From Wolfiporia cocos (lineage: Eukaryota; Basidiomycota; Agaricomycetes; Polyporales; Phaeolaceae), in contig JACCLO010000003.1 in the NCBI GenBank assembly GCA_029448655.1, positions 5,146,001 to 5,210,000 on the forward strand: a stretch of DNA of 64,000 bases, in the 5' to 3' direction. Positions 30,263-42,027 of the stretch are shown piece by piece. The notes under the pieces were generated by a model. That model searched no databases, was not told where the DNA came from, and saw only the letters and a program-made list of their open reading frames with translations. A program made the position numbers and the translations under genes. Numbering within the stretch: the first letter of the stretch is position 1; the number at the start of each line of letters is the position of its first letter.

Positions 30263-31806
30263 TGTCACAGATTTATCTGGGGCTTACAGCATTTTTCCTA
30301 TGATTATAGCAATTCACCTGGGATTTATACGTCTAACTACAAGTTATCTACAGGTTAACTCCCATTGCCACCACGACAAGCTCTTAACTGGGCTTATCAA
30401 CCACATGACTAGCTTACATAATGCTACGCTACATCCACGTCCAATAGCAACACTACAGCTACGTCATAGGTCTCGCCCGTTAGAGCAAGACCAGCCACAT
30501 CATAAGATCTTAGATCATAATGATAGGCCGAGCGCGGCACGCTCGCATAATAATGTCCACAACACCAAACATCGCCACCAAGCAATGTTCTATTGGGTCG
30601 GCCTCCTCGGCTTCCCACCGTCATAAGATCCTTGATCATAATGACACTTCAGGCGCGGCACGCCTTCGCATAATTATGTCAACACGACCATACAGCATAA
30701 TATCAGCAACAAGGCAATATCGCTGTTGGTCCGGCCTTATCGGCCATCAATACCCGGGCTGTGCCCGCGTTTGTCCAAGATAATAATAAACCTCCTCTCT
30801 TACTATTGGTGCGGCCATTACTGGCCCACACGGCCATTGTAGATAGGATCATAAAAACATAGATAAGATAAGCTTCGCCCATTGGCAAAGCCGCATAACC
30901 CGGAAAGGTAGTACTATACAGTATCACATGACCTCTCCGCATACATGTATTTAAGTAGGAGTGTCACAAGAAATTCCGGAATAAAGGGGTTCCCTGATGA
31001 TATATTCACCTTTATTCTCCAGATATTCGCTACGTTATACCTAGCCGCCCGGGACTGCACGTGCATGGGAAATAGATAAGCTTTCATCATATCTTATCTC
31101 TTACTTAGGTCACGTGGTACGTCACTGGAGTCACGATCGTTACTTAGTCATGTGCAGCGTAGTCACAGTGTGCACAGACCACACCATTAGGGCAGGTCTT
31201 GTAGCTATAGGAGTCTGCGTCCACATGAATATATACTAGGTAGCGTTCTGAGGTACTCCTCAGAACTTATCTTCTCGTCATTGTGGGCACGTCCCCTGGC
31301 AACCTTTAATACCCTCTGCCTGCTTGTCTCTTGCGTGCAGGGTCCTTGACGACAAAGCCTGCTACGTCCTACTTGGCCGTGGGGGCCTCTATTCATTGCA
31401 TCCAACTTATCTCTTATTCCTTTACCTGCTAGTCTGGGCAATACGGCAGGGCTCCTCAATAGGAGTGCCTTCTTGTTCTCCGCCATAGGAGGGTGGGAGG
31501 CTTTAGGGGTTAGGATAGGCGGATATGGAGGTTCCCCGCTGGGGCGGGTGGCACGGTGGTTACCGTGACAAGGAGCCAAGCGCTCCATACTTCAGTTCTA
31601 TTCTATCGTCGTTACCACGAACGCCCACCCACGGAGTACCATAGGTACTCCCAGTGGACTACCATTGGTAGTCCCAAGCTTCGTCTGGTTTGCGGCTGCG
31701 CTACTATTCCACTAGCAACTGCTGCACTAGGTCCATCTTCCTCGTCTAGTCGCCCTAGTACTTCAGGATAGCGACTAGGTGAGTCCCACAGGATAGATCT
31801 GTGTCA
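30263..31806 (+). mobile_element. Solo LTR, family 2, TSD GTGAT, with nested LTR
   Basis: TGTCACAGATTTATCTGGGG to CTGTGTCA, flanked by GTGAT at 30258-30262 and 31807-31811, inside the D2 RT gene. About 930 bp of its own sequence (shorter than other copies, with internal deletions). LTR 3a is nested at 30962-31570. Confidence 0.95.
30962..31570 (+). mobile_element. Solo LTR, family 3a, TSD AGGAG
   Basis: 609 bp, TGTCACAAGAAATTCCGG to TACCGTGACA, flanked by AGGAG at 30957-30961 and 31571-31575. It sits at the top of a four-layer stack: KDZ, D2, LTR 2, LTR 3a. Confidence 0.95.
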
Positions 31807-33519
31807 GTGATGAATGGAAGACGGCGTTTATTACACACCGTGGACTATACGAGGCAACGGTAATGTATTTTGGTTTCTGCAATGCCCCCGCAACGTTCCA
31901 AGCAATGATGAACTCTATCCTCGCACCGTTCATTCGGACCGGCAAGGTGGTTGTCTACCTAGACGACATCTTGATTTTTGGGAATGATATGGAGGAACAT
32001 CGGCGACTTACCAAAGGGGTTCTCCAAACCCTGAAGGACTCGGACTTGTATGCGAAGCCCGAAAAGTGCTTCTTTGAACAATCTTCCATCGAATACCTAG
32101 GAATGATCATTTCCGATGGAAACATTATGATGGATCCAAAGAAGTACGCTGGAGTTCAGGACTGGCCTAGACCTACTAAGGTCAAAGAGGTTCAAGCTTT
32201 CCTTGGATTTGCCAATTTCTACAGGCGATTCATAGAAGGCTTCTCAAAAATAGCCAAACCACTCACCATGCTGACCAAAAAGTCAGAAGCTTGGCATTGG
32301 GACGCCGAGCAGGAAAATGCCTTCCAAACACTAAAGGAAGCATTTACCAAAGCGCCCGTGCTTCGAATCCTGTCGCATGATCAGCCTTTCTGCGTAGAAA
32401 CAGATGCGTCAGACTTCGCTACAGGAGCAGTACTATCTCAGTTAGATCCTACGGATAAAAAATTCCACCCCATGGCATACTATAGCAAATCGCTAAGTGC
32501 CCCGGAAAGGAACTACGAGATCTACGACAAGGAAATGTTGGCTGTCATCAGGGCTCTAGAGAAGTGGCGACACTACCTAGAGGGACACCCTGAAAAATTC
32601 GAGATATGGTCGGATCACCTAAACCTGACCTATTTCAAAACGGCGCAAAAACTGACGAGACGACAAGCCCTTTGGGCACTGTACCTCTCACGCTTCAACT
32701 TCCAAATGAAGCACAAACCTGGCAAAACAATGCTAACTGCGGATCCTCCATCCAGGCAGCCAGACCATGAGGAGGGGGTGGATCTCGATAATCGCGATCA
32801 GGTTCTTCTGAAACCTGAGTGGTTCGAGCAAGAGTACATGGCAATGGCTCTTGATACCTCCCATGCCGCCCCACAATCGGAAGACGAATCGATACTCCGA
32901 GAGATTCGCAAAGCGTTGCTAGACGACAAGGTCACAAAAGATCACAACGAGCTGCTCTCATCCGGCCCTCGTGAATTCAAAAAAGACCTATCAGAATGGA
33001 ACTACGAAGGAGGGTTACTCCTCCGAAGAGGCAAAGTCTACGTTCCAGCTACACCAGCGGATATCAGACGGCAAGTGGTCGAGTACCATCACGATCACAA
33101 GTCAGCTGGGCATTTCGGACGTTACAAAACGTACGAATTGCTAAGCCGCAACTATTGGTGGCCCGGAATGTTCGTTTACGTCAAGAAATACGTAGACGGA
33201 TGCGACACATGCCAACATATGAAGAACCACCCGCAGAAGCCGTACGGCCCCCTGCAACCCTTACCGGTGCCGTCAGGCCCGTGGGAAGTGGTGACAATAG
33301 ACCTGATTACTCAGCTACCCCCATCGGGAATGCATGACGCGATCATGGTCGTAGTGGATCGACTGACCAAAAGAGCAAGGTTTTTCCCTATAGAAAATAC
33401 CTTCTCAACAAAAGACCTAGCTACGATACTCTATCAAAAGGTATATCCCTTACACGGGTTACCGAAACAGATAGTATTGGACAGAGGGACACAATTCGCC
33501 TCAAAACTATTTGGTGAAT
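31807..33519 (+). pseudogene. pol: Element D2 pol part 2: RT, RNase H, integrase start
   Basis: Continues the RT after one TSD copy: GDEWKTAFITHRG-like start, MYFGFCNAPATFQAMMN, catalytic YLDD (KVVVYLDDILIFGND), RNase H (VETDASDFATGAVLSQ, EIYDKEMLAVIRALEKW, SDHLNLTYF), integrase zinc finger (HHDHKSAGHFGRYKTYEL, CDTCQHMKNH) and the first two catalytic Asp (TIDLITQLP; LDRGTQFAS). The frame is open throughout. It is interrupted in the integrase core by element G. Confidence 0.92.
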
Positions 33520-34614
33520 TGTCACAGATTTATCTGGGGCTTACAGCATTTTTCCTACGATTATAGCAATTTACCTGGGATTTATACGTCTACCTACAAG
33601 TTATCTACGGGTTAACTCCCATTGCCACCACGACAAGCTCTTAACTGGGCTTATCACCACATGACTAGCTTACATAATGCTACGGCACCTTCCGGTCCAA
33701 TAGCAACACTACAGCTACGTCATACAGGTCTCGCCCGACAGAGCAAGACCAAGCCACGTCATAGATCTTAGATCATAATGATAGGCCGAGCGCGGCACGC
33801 TCGCATAATAATGTCCACATGTACAAACAGTGCCTCGCGGCCTTGTACTATTGGGTCGGCCTTCCCGGCTTCCCACCGCCATAAGATCCTTGATCACAAT
33901 GGCACCTCAGGCGCGCCACGCCTTCGCATAATAATGGCAACACGACCATACAGCACTATATTAGCATCAAGGCAATATCGCTATAGGTCACGGCCTTCTC
34001 GGCCTCCCACGGACTCGGCGTACTCCAAGTCCCGGGCTTCTGCCATCACGGCGTTGCCCAAACACCGGTCCTCGCCTCACGGCTAAGACCAACATATGTT
34101 CCGGTAACCTTCCGGTCCGGACATATCACATGCTACGGTACCTAATGGTCCAATAGCATAAGGACCTCGGCGTCTCGCCTTGGTCATCCAACGAAGCACG
34201 GCCAATCGCCATTATACCGCAAGGTATCCGGCAACCGGCTTCACCTATACCCGGGCTGCGCCCGCGTTAGTATCACAATAAAGACATAATCCCTCTATTA
34301 CGATTGGGTCGGCCATTAGGGCCTTCCACGGCCATTCTAGATAGAGTAACTAAACATCAGATAAGATAAGCTTCGCCACTTGGCAAAGCCACATAACCCG
34401 GTAAGGACATAGCTAGCTAGTAGCACGTGACCTTCCCGCACACATGTATATAAGTAGGAGCCAAGCGCTCTTTAACTTTAGTTCTATTCTTCTCGGCGTG
34501 CGCCGTAGAAGAACCTTCCACCTACTACCGTGCCTGATAACCTCTTCCTCACCTAAGTCGCCTAGTTCATCGCAGGATACTGGCTTGGTGAGTCCCACAG
34601 AGCCATCTGTGTCA
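33520..34614 (+). repeat. 5' LTR of element G (family 2)
   Basis: 1,095 bp. TATATAAG at 34447-34454; predicted mRNA start at about 34480; GTGAGT donor-like site at 34588-34593; ends CTGTGTCA. Confidence 0.95.
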
Positions 34615-34615
34615 T

Positions 34616-34627
34616 AAGAATAGAACT
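34616..34627 (+). promoter_or_regulatory. Self-primer binding site of element G
   Basis: AAGAATAGAACT, one base inside the LTR, is the exact reverse complement of AGTTCTATTCTT at 34480-34491 in the 5' LTR, about 30 nt after the TATA box. Confidence 0.82.
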
Positions 34628-37600
34628 ACCTACCCCCCTGCGCCTCCTTAACTGGTGGCGCCTGGGTTTTTCCTCCTACAGGTGTCTGAGATAGCGCAGG
34701 GGCCGCTACTCTCCTGCAAAGGGGATGTATGCTCCGTGGTTGCGGATTGGGATACATCGGCGGCGGGCTTAGCGGCCTGCTGCCACCCAGTGGGGCGCTG
34801 CTTGCCTAATCAGCAGCATGCGTCCTGCGAACCCGGACTCCAGGGTTAAGGAGAGACGGCCGCTTCCTGACAAGGTTGCGGCTGTCAGCGGTTGAGACCC
34901 GCCTATTGGGAAAAGGGGACCGTCTGCCTGTGTGCGCGCAGCCCCCTGTCTTGGCAATCCCTGTTCAGGGACCCAACACTACCAGTAGGATCCCCATAGG
35001 GATATGCGCTTCGGCGTATTCCCTTAGTTGGGTGTGGGAATCTTCCAAAGCCGCCCCCCAGGCGTAAGGGGCCCGCTTGGGATCTCCTTTGGGGAATCCA
35101 AGTGGTGAGGCGGTGAGACTCGCAAGGTCAAACCGGCCGAGGTCACTCGCGGTAGCCAATAGCGTAAGTCCTACGGGCAGCTCGGCGTGCGAGCCTGGGT
35201 TAAACCGAGTTGGGGCCCCACCGGAAGCATGCGGCGTTGCCCACCATCTTTGATGTGTGGAGCGCTCGTGAATGCGCGATCCTAGATCGACGGATGGTTT
35301 TTTAGCCCTGATGTGACACCCAGGTGGCTATAGATGGCAAGCCTTACCACTAAAGCGTGGACCGGTCGCGGTGTAATACTGCGACCACTTTCCAGCTCAT
35401 CTCCGCGAGGAAATGGGCTGTGTATCCTATTCCCAACCATGTGACCCAGCCTGTCAAGCGCTGGCAGTCACCGACTCTCTTTCTAGAAGGAAGTCGCGCG
35501 CTTCGATGAAGACACCTGTCGGCTAACTTCCGCGCGGCGTCCTGACAAGGGCGCCCCTAACCATGCCCCCGTTCTTCTTGTGTTTGACATGACCACTCAG
35601 CGTTGATCGCTGATGACGAGCTCTCTTTCAGGTACCCTGGTATCCCAGTCCTAAAGTAGATAAATATGTAGTTTTAGCGGCGGCTCCTAGCAATACTTGT
35701 ATTAGCTTAGAAACCGTCCAATAGCATTTGTATTCGCCTCTGGAAATCCTGCGTCGCCTGCTGGTTCCCAGGTTATCTAGCCTGGTTAAGGTCGCCTATG
35801 TACATAAAAGGCAACCTTTACGTCTTACGGGTACACTTAGTCAATCGAAGAACGATACTAGTACCTGTTCCCTTAGACGTAGGATCGCGTACGCTTGGCA
35901 AATATATGCTTATAACTACTATTACTATGGGAATGCCTAAGTACCAAGTCGATTAGGATTCACATAATCCGTCGGCGCCCGTTTGACTTCGGTCTTCGCT
36001 CCTGAAAAGGGGATTCGGGTTATTTGAGCATCTGTCATTTGGTCACATGTCATAAGAACCTTTGAACGGGGGCACCCCTTTCGGTAAATGGAATTCCTGA
36101 CAAGGAAATTACCATCCGTTTGGGAAGAGACGTCTGACAAGCGTCTATAAATAATTGGGTACAGCGCTGTTTCCACCAGCCACCTATGTACAAACAGATC
36201 GCAACAAGATTACCTCATTGAATCTTGCAATCTGGGTTAGAGGAAAGGAAAACAAGGGACACACGCTATTGATACGCGTTCCCTTGAAGTGTAGCGGAGG
36301 CCGCAAGGCTTCTAGAATCAACACTTCATTTGGCATTCTCGCACAATCGCCGAATTCACAACCGGTTCCACACCGGTCCCCCCCCCTGTATTGAAATCGA
36401 CAATTTCGCACGCCACTCGCAAAATTCGTCACGAGGCTAGCTACCTCACTTTTGATTTCACTTCGATTCAACCATTCTCTGTGGGGAGAATAACCGAATT
36501 CGAAAAATACACCTCAGCAATTCAATGCGATCGTCCGCAAAAGGTCTCGAAGAAGCACTCGAAAACTTCCAGAGATAACAAGGGAGCCCCCCTTATTAGG
36601 ACAATCAAGCCGATTTGGCAATCGGTTATCATTTACTTGCTTGGTTTACGGAAACCTGCGTCGTCGAGACACGCAATAAATAAATCCGGATCTGTATCCT
36701 TAAGACAAGAAAGGATTACATCTAGTCACTACATCGAATATGGGCCTGGAAAACCCTTCGATTCCGACAAACTAGGGCTTGGAAACCTTAGTATAAAAAT
36801 CTGGTCGCATATGCGAGCGACTACTGGATACAGCCGTATATGGATATACGTCAAGAATACCTTCGGCCCACATCCACCCACCCTTATCTGGGTATAGAGG
36901 CGGTTTAACCTCTTTAAAAACCAAAACCATCTGGATAGGTTCGATCGGGAGATCAAACGTGAAAGAGGGGGTGGAAACCCTAATTTCGCACCTAGGACCT
37001 TAACAAGTCCACTATCCCACGCTTACAAATGTACCTTACGGTCATTAAAGCAACAAACGACATGCACTAAGAGGCCTGATTACCCTCATTCATGCTCGTA
37101 CTGTCCTATTCGTATATGGACGACAACCCTGTAATAGGAATATAGTAGCTATCTATCCAATAGCGAAATATATCCTTCCCCAACGATCATCCCAGTTCCC
37201 ACGCTTACAATGTCATACTCAATCGAAGAACGACTTTAACGACATACTAGCACATTGGAAACTACCGTCATCGCCACCACGAGACTTCAGCCCTTACGGG
37301 ATATACCTTTACGAGACAACTCCTGACAAGGATGTATGTTCTCACGGTTACCCAATAAGGCCTCACTACGGCAACGACATTACAGTCTAGGGAATACAAT
37401 CATAAGCATATGAACATAATGCACAATGATTAGTACCTATACTATGGGGTTTTACACGAGAAGCCTACTCGTTAATAAATAAGTGCATACAACCACGAAG
37501 GCACAGCTTCATTCCGGAACTTACGACTCCGAAGAGATCGCTACATAGAAGCAATCTAACTAGGGGACACAACCCCTGTAACAAATGGGCATTGACAAAT

Positions 37601-38477
37601 GTCTCACGCTTAGTACTTGCGATACTAGGGAGGCGACGCCTCATAAACGTTCATAAGGCGACGTCCTTTAATAACCGTTCAACCGCATAAGTCGTACAAA
37701 GTAGGATTACCCCTGTACAAGCACAAAGCCTAAGACACCCGCCACGCGAATGAAGGAACTTGCAATCCCATTCACCGCTAGGCAATAGATGTCGAAAAAG
37801 CACCGCTATGTTACACTCAATGGGTACTACGCATAAGCAACATATCCGCCAAAGGGCTCGAAGAGACACTAGAAAACCTCCAGAGCTAACAGTGAAGCCC
37901 TCACTCTAAGGAATATCGCACAATGCTATCCGAAACACGTACAACGACACAATGCACCCTCTAATACGCTTGGCAAGCTATTGGAGTATAGATTACTAGT
38001 AGACTCAAAGGCACTATATGAGGACCATTTCCATATCGCCTTCTACTATGAGTAACGTCATAAGCAAAAGCAACAATCCGCCCAAGGTCGCGAAAAGGCA
38101 CTTGAACACCTTCAGCGATAACAGGAGAGCCCCTCCTTCTAGGATCCGCGTGCACAATGACAACACACTCTAGTAACAAGACTACCCTTCCCTAACAACG
38201 GCATTTGACCCTTCGGTCATCACGCGTTGATAATCGCTAGTAACGGCATTCAGCACTCTGCTATCACGCGTTACAAATCAATAAGGAATAAAATCGCCTT
38301 CCACGCTCAGGCTCCATCCACAAGTCCTGAAACTCCCATTTATCCCTGTTCAATTGATAAATTGAAGCAGCACCATAACGGCATTTGACACATCGTCATC
38401 ACGCGTTATACCGCTCTTGGGACGTACATAATGAGGAATAGTTTCATCAGGGACGATGAAACCTAAAGCGGGGGTAA
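34628..38477 (+). other. Non-coding interior of element G
   Basis: A GC-rich first part (to about 35600) carries the PBS-proximal hairpin GCGCC/GGCGC (34640-34661), TGACAA-loop hairpins (34861-34880 and 35534-35554; more at 36092-36109 and 37319-37333) and a GGTCGC/GCGACC hairpin with TGTAATA loop (35364-35386). An AT-richer second part has three ~60-bp degenerate repeats (from about 36541, 37852 and 38091) and three short hairpin units (38195-38415). It ends in the polypurine tract at 38465-38477. Confidence 0.7.
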
Positions 38478-39572
38478 TGTCACAGATTTATCTGGGGCTT
38501 ACAGCATTTTTCCTACGATTATAGCAATTTACCTGGGATTTATACGTCTACCTACAAGTTATCTACGGGTTAACTCCCATTGCCACCACGACAAGCTCTT
38601 AACTGGGCTTATCACCACATGACTAGCTTACATAATGCTACGGCACCTTCCGGTCCAATAGCAACACTACAGCTACGTCATACAGGTCTCGCCCGACAGA
38701 GCAAGACCAAGCCACGTCATAGATCTTAGATCATAATGATAGGCCGAGCGCGGCACGCTCGCATAATAATGTCCACATGTACAAACAGTGCCTCGCGGCC
38801 TTGTACTATTGGGTCGGCCTTCCCGGCTTCCCACCGCCATAAGATCCTTGATCACAATGGCACCTCAGGCGCGCCACGCCTTCGCATAATAATGGCAACA
38901 CGACCATACAGCACTATATTAGCATCAAGGCAATATCGCTATAGGTCACGGCCTTCTCGGCCTCCCACGGACTCGGCGTACTCCAAGTCCCGGGCTTCTG
39001 CCATCACGGCGTTGCCCAAACACCGGTCCTCACCTCACGGCTAAGACCAACATATGTTCCGGTAACCTTCCGGTCCGGACATATCACATGCTACGGTACC
39101 TAATGGTCCAATAGCATAAGGACCTCGGCGTCTCGCCTTGGTCATCCAACGAAGCACGGCCAATCGCCATTATACCGCAAGGTATCCGGCAACCGGCTTC
39201 ACCTATACCCGGGCTGCGCCCGCGTTAGTATCACAATAAAGACATAATCCCTCTATTACGATTGGGTCGGCCATTAGGGCCTTCCACGGCCATTCTAGAT
39301 AGAGTAACTAAACATCAGATAAGATAAGCTTCGCCACTTGGCAAAGCCACATAACCCGGTAAGGACATAGCTAGCTAGTAGCACGTGACCTTCCCGCACA
39401 CATGTATATAAGTAGGAGCCAAGCGCTCTTTAACTTTAGTTCTATTCTTCTCGGCGTGCGCCGTAGAAGAACCTTCCACCTACTACCGTGCCTGATAACC
39501 TCTTCCTCACCTAAGTCGCCTAGTTCATCGCAGGATACTGGCTTGGTGAGTCCCACAGAGCCATCTGTGTCA
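38478..39572 (+). repeat. 3' LTR of element G (family 2)
   Basis: 1,095 bp, nearly identical to the 5' LTR, followed by TSD TGAAT and the resumed D2 integrase. Confidence 0.95.
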
Positions 39573-41106
39573 TGAATGGTGCACCCTGCTGGGAATTCAA
39601 AGGTCGATGACTACTGCGTACCATCCGCAGGCAGACGGACCAACCGAACGAGTAAATCAAATACTCGAACAGTATCTGCGGTGCTACATCAACACGTACC
39701 AAAAAGATAATTGGTCGGAGTTCCTGCCAACAGCGAAATTTGCGTACAATAATGCAGCCAGCGAAACTACCAAGGAATCTCCGTTCCTGGTGGAATTAGG
39801 TCGTCACCCTATTGCAGGACCAAGCAGTTTCGAGCCAAGTCAAAACAAAGACTTAGTAGAAATTGCGAACACACGGTTCTCTGCACAAGAAAAAGCTAAG
39901 GCGGCAATGAAAATTGCAGCCGAAAGATGGTCCTGGTACTATGACCAAAAGAAGCAGGTCATCCCCTTCAAAGTGGGCGACAAAGTACTCGTGGACGTGC
40001 GAAGTTGGCAAGACACCGAAAGAAGTCTAGCCCCTCGCTACATCGGCCCATTCCAAATCACGGAAAAATTGGGACCGGTAACGTTCAAGGTGTACATGGA
40101 CGCGCAATATAGGGCTTACCACCCTGTGTTCCATGCTTCAAAACTGGTCATGTACAAGGAATCAACCATCGAAGGTCAAAAGAGTCATTCCCCTGCGGCT
40201 GACAAGCCAACGGAAATGGAAGACCCGGAAGAATGGGAAGTGGAAGCCATTCTCGACCATCGTAACAAACGCGGCCGGTGGGAATACCTTATTCATTGGA
40301 AAGGCACCGGACCTGCAGAAGACACGTGGGAAATCGAGGAACATTTGGCCAACGCTAAGGAGATACTGGACGAGTACAAGGCAAAATACTCAGCCCTTAG
40401 TACCGACCCAAATCAACCCCTTCGCCGATCAACTAGACTCGGCGGAACACGGCAGACAATAGCCGTCTTCGACCCTGATTCACCAGATTGGGATTCAGAC
40501 ACATGTGTCTGGCCCGATGACTGGCCCCAATATCGAGACGATGTCAATCCTACACAACCAAAAGTGTACTACAAGCGCGATCCCTTTACGGGGCAATGGG
40601 TACATTCCGACGTTGAGTTCAATGAAGACTTGGAAATCAAAGTAGGAGTCAATGGCAAGCTACCGACCAGGGGAACAACCGACGCAATCGGCTACGATTT
40701 GTATGCCGCGCAGGATATCCTGATCAATTCATGGGAATCCGCTTCGATTCCAACAGATATTCGCATCAAAGTTCCATATGGAACATACGGTCGGATAGCG
40801 CCAAGGTCTGGACTTGCAAAAAGGGGCATTGACGTCCTTGCAGGTGTAATAGACCATGACTACCACGGAGAAGTTTTTGTCATGTTGATGAACCTCACTG
40901 GAGACCCGTACCAAGTAAAGAAAGGCGACCAAATTGCGCAACTAATTTGCAAAGTAGCGATCACGCCTGAAATACAGAAATCCATGACCAAGGAGAAGTT
41001 CAAAAAAGAAATTCAACCTCACCTACATGGAGGTGGGCCCTACAATGAGCAGTTCAACAAGCCAACTAAGCGCGGTACACAAGGTTTTGGATCAACAGGA
41101 CGATAA
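39573..41106 (+). pseudogene. pol: Element D2 pol part 3: integrase end, chromodomain, dUTPase
   Basis: Resumes the integrase core (MTTAYHPQADGPTERVNQIL with the third catalytic residue, Glu) and its C-terminal GPY/F-like part (VGDKVLV...SLAPRYIGPFQI, YHPVFHASKL). A chromodomain follows (EWEVEAILDHRNKRGRWEYL, IHWKGTGPAEDTWEIEEHL), which may guide insertion to marked chromatin. Last is a complete dUTPase: GYDLYAAQ, APRSGLAKRG, AGVIDHDYHGEV (catalytic Asp), GDQIAQLI and RGTQGFGSTG, then the stop at 41104-41106. Open throughout; the gene as a whole is disabled by part 1 and by the insertions. Confidence 0.93.
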
Positions 41107-41187
41107 AAGTGGAAAAATCGTAAAGACTAACCCTTCAATGGGCTCTAGCACAACTTCTACTCTCAACGGGGTCGTTGAAATCTAAAA

Positions 41188-41205
41188 GGGGGGGGGGGGG
41201 GGTAA
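41188..41205 (+). promoter_or_regulatory. Polypurine tract of D2, run of 15 G
   Basis: AAAA followed by 15 G and TAA directly before the 3' LTR; it primes plus-strand DNA. Other elements here have four or five G before TAA. Confidence 0.8.
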
Positions 41206-41824
41206 TGTCACAAGAATTCTCCTAGTTTCCCTATATTTCTTACTATTTTTCCGGCAATTCTACGAATTATCTATGACTTTCTAGACCAATAACTAGCTTA
41301 TCCGGTTCATAAATCAACGGTTACATACGTGCCGAATGATGGCCGCGTTATCTCCCGTAACGATGGTCTTATCTTATCATTAGTAGTTACCATCAGTCAC
41401 ATGTCTAGCTCTAGCCAATCGGACATTCTGTCCGGAAGCAGTCAGCGTATAAACGTCAGCAGACCGGGCTTTGGTCACGCCCCGTCTTTGTAATGACAAG
41501 AGCGCAAAACGCCATTTGTGCGGCCTATGCCGCCTTTCTATATCCCGGTTTTGATCGGCATATGTATTTATTGCGTATTACTCAGTACTTAGGTACCTGG
41601 GGACTTGTACATACGAATACAGATATTAATATTACCTAATAGGGCTGTTAGGGGTCTTATTTATTATGTATATATACTAGCCTTGCTGAGCGCTATTGCC
41701 TCAGTTCTATTCATTGCATTCATACTACGAGTTAACCACTCCGCGTATCCTGCTTAACTCTTACAACTATCCTGCCTAACCAGCAAACCAAGCAACTATT
41801 ACAAGTAAGTGTTATCTTGTGTTA
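41206..41824 (+). mobile_element. 3' LTR of element D2 (LTR family 5)
   Basis: 619 bp, matches 22303-22922 with many differences in the last third. The right flank TCGAG does not equal the left flank AGTTG of the 5' LTR, so the element ends were re-sorted by recombination or deletion. Confidence 0.88.
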
Positions 41825-42027
41825 TCGAGGCGCGACAAGGCCGAGCGCTGAGCGTGGGATAACGTTCCACGTTTGAAAGGTCAGATGCTCGCCGGATGTC
41901 ATCCATTGTCGGGCGGCGGCATCCACCCCACGCGTGGGAGATACGGAAATATAGTTATTACCATTTGAATCATAGGGCTACATTATTTAGGAAGGGTGAA
42001 AGAAGGGTGTGATTACATACAGAATTG
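41825..42027 (+). repeat. Partial unit of the 306-bp tandem repeat
   Basis: Matches 43321-43522 and, inverted, 13000-13200. It ends with AATTG, the target of the family-7 LTR. Confidence 0.7.

Larger units (their letters stand above)
33520..39572 (+). mobile_element. Element G: complete non-autonomous LTR retrotransposon (LARD)
   Basis: 6,053 bp, flanked by TGAAT at 33515-33519 and 39573-39577. The two 1,095-bp LTRs differ at only one position that I noticed (CG at 34067-34073 versus CA at the same place in the 3' LTR), so it is young. The 3,863-bp interior has a self-primer site, the leader hairpins of coding relatives and a GCGGGGGTAA polypurine end, but no gag, RT or integrase; the longest frame (36391-36897) has no recognisable domain. 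This fits a LARD, which needs proteins from a helper with matching LTRs. No such coding helper is in the window; only solo LTRs of family 2 are. Confidence 0.9.

Noticed and set aside
36391..36897. 168-codon frame inside element G
   Set aside because: No recognisable domain, unusual composition for a gag or pol piece, and not aligned with any protein of the coding relatives.
37852..38130. CRISPR-like spaced repeats in element G
   Set aside because: Only three degenerate ~60-bp copies with unequal spacing in a fungal retroelement; not a CRISPR array.
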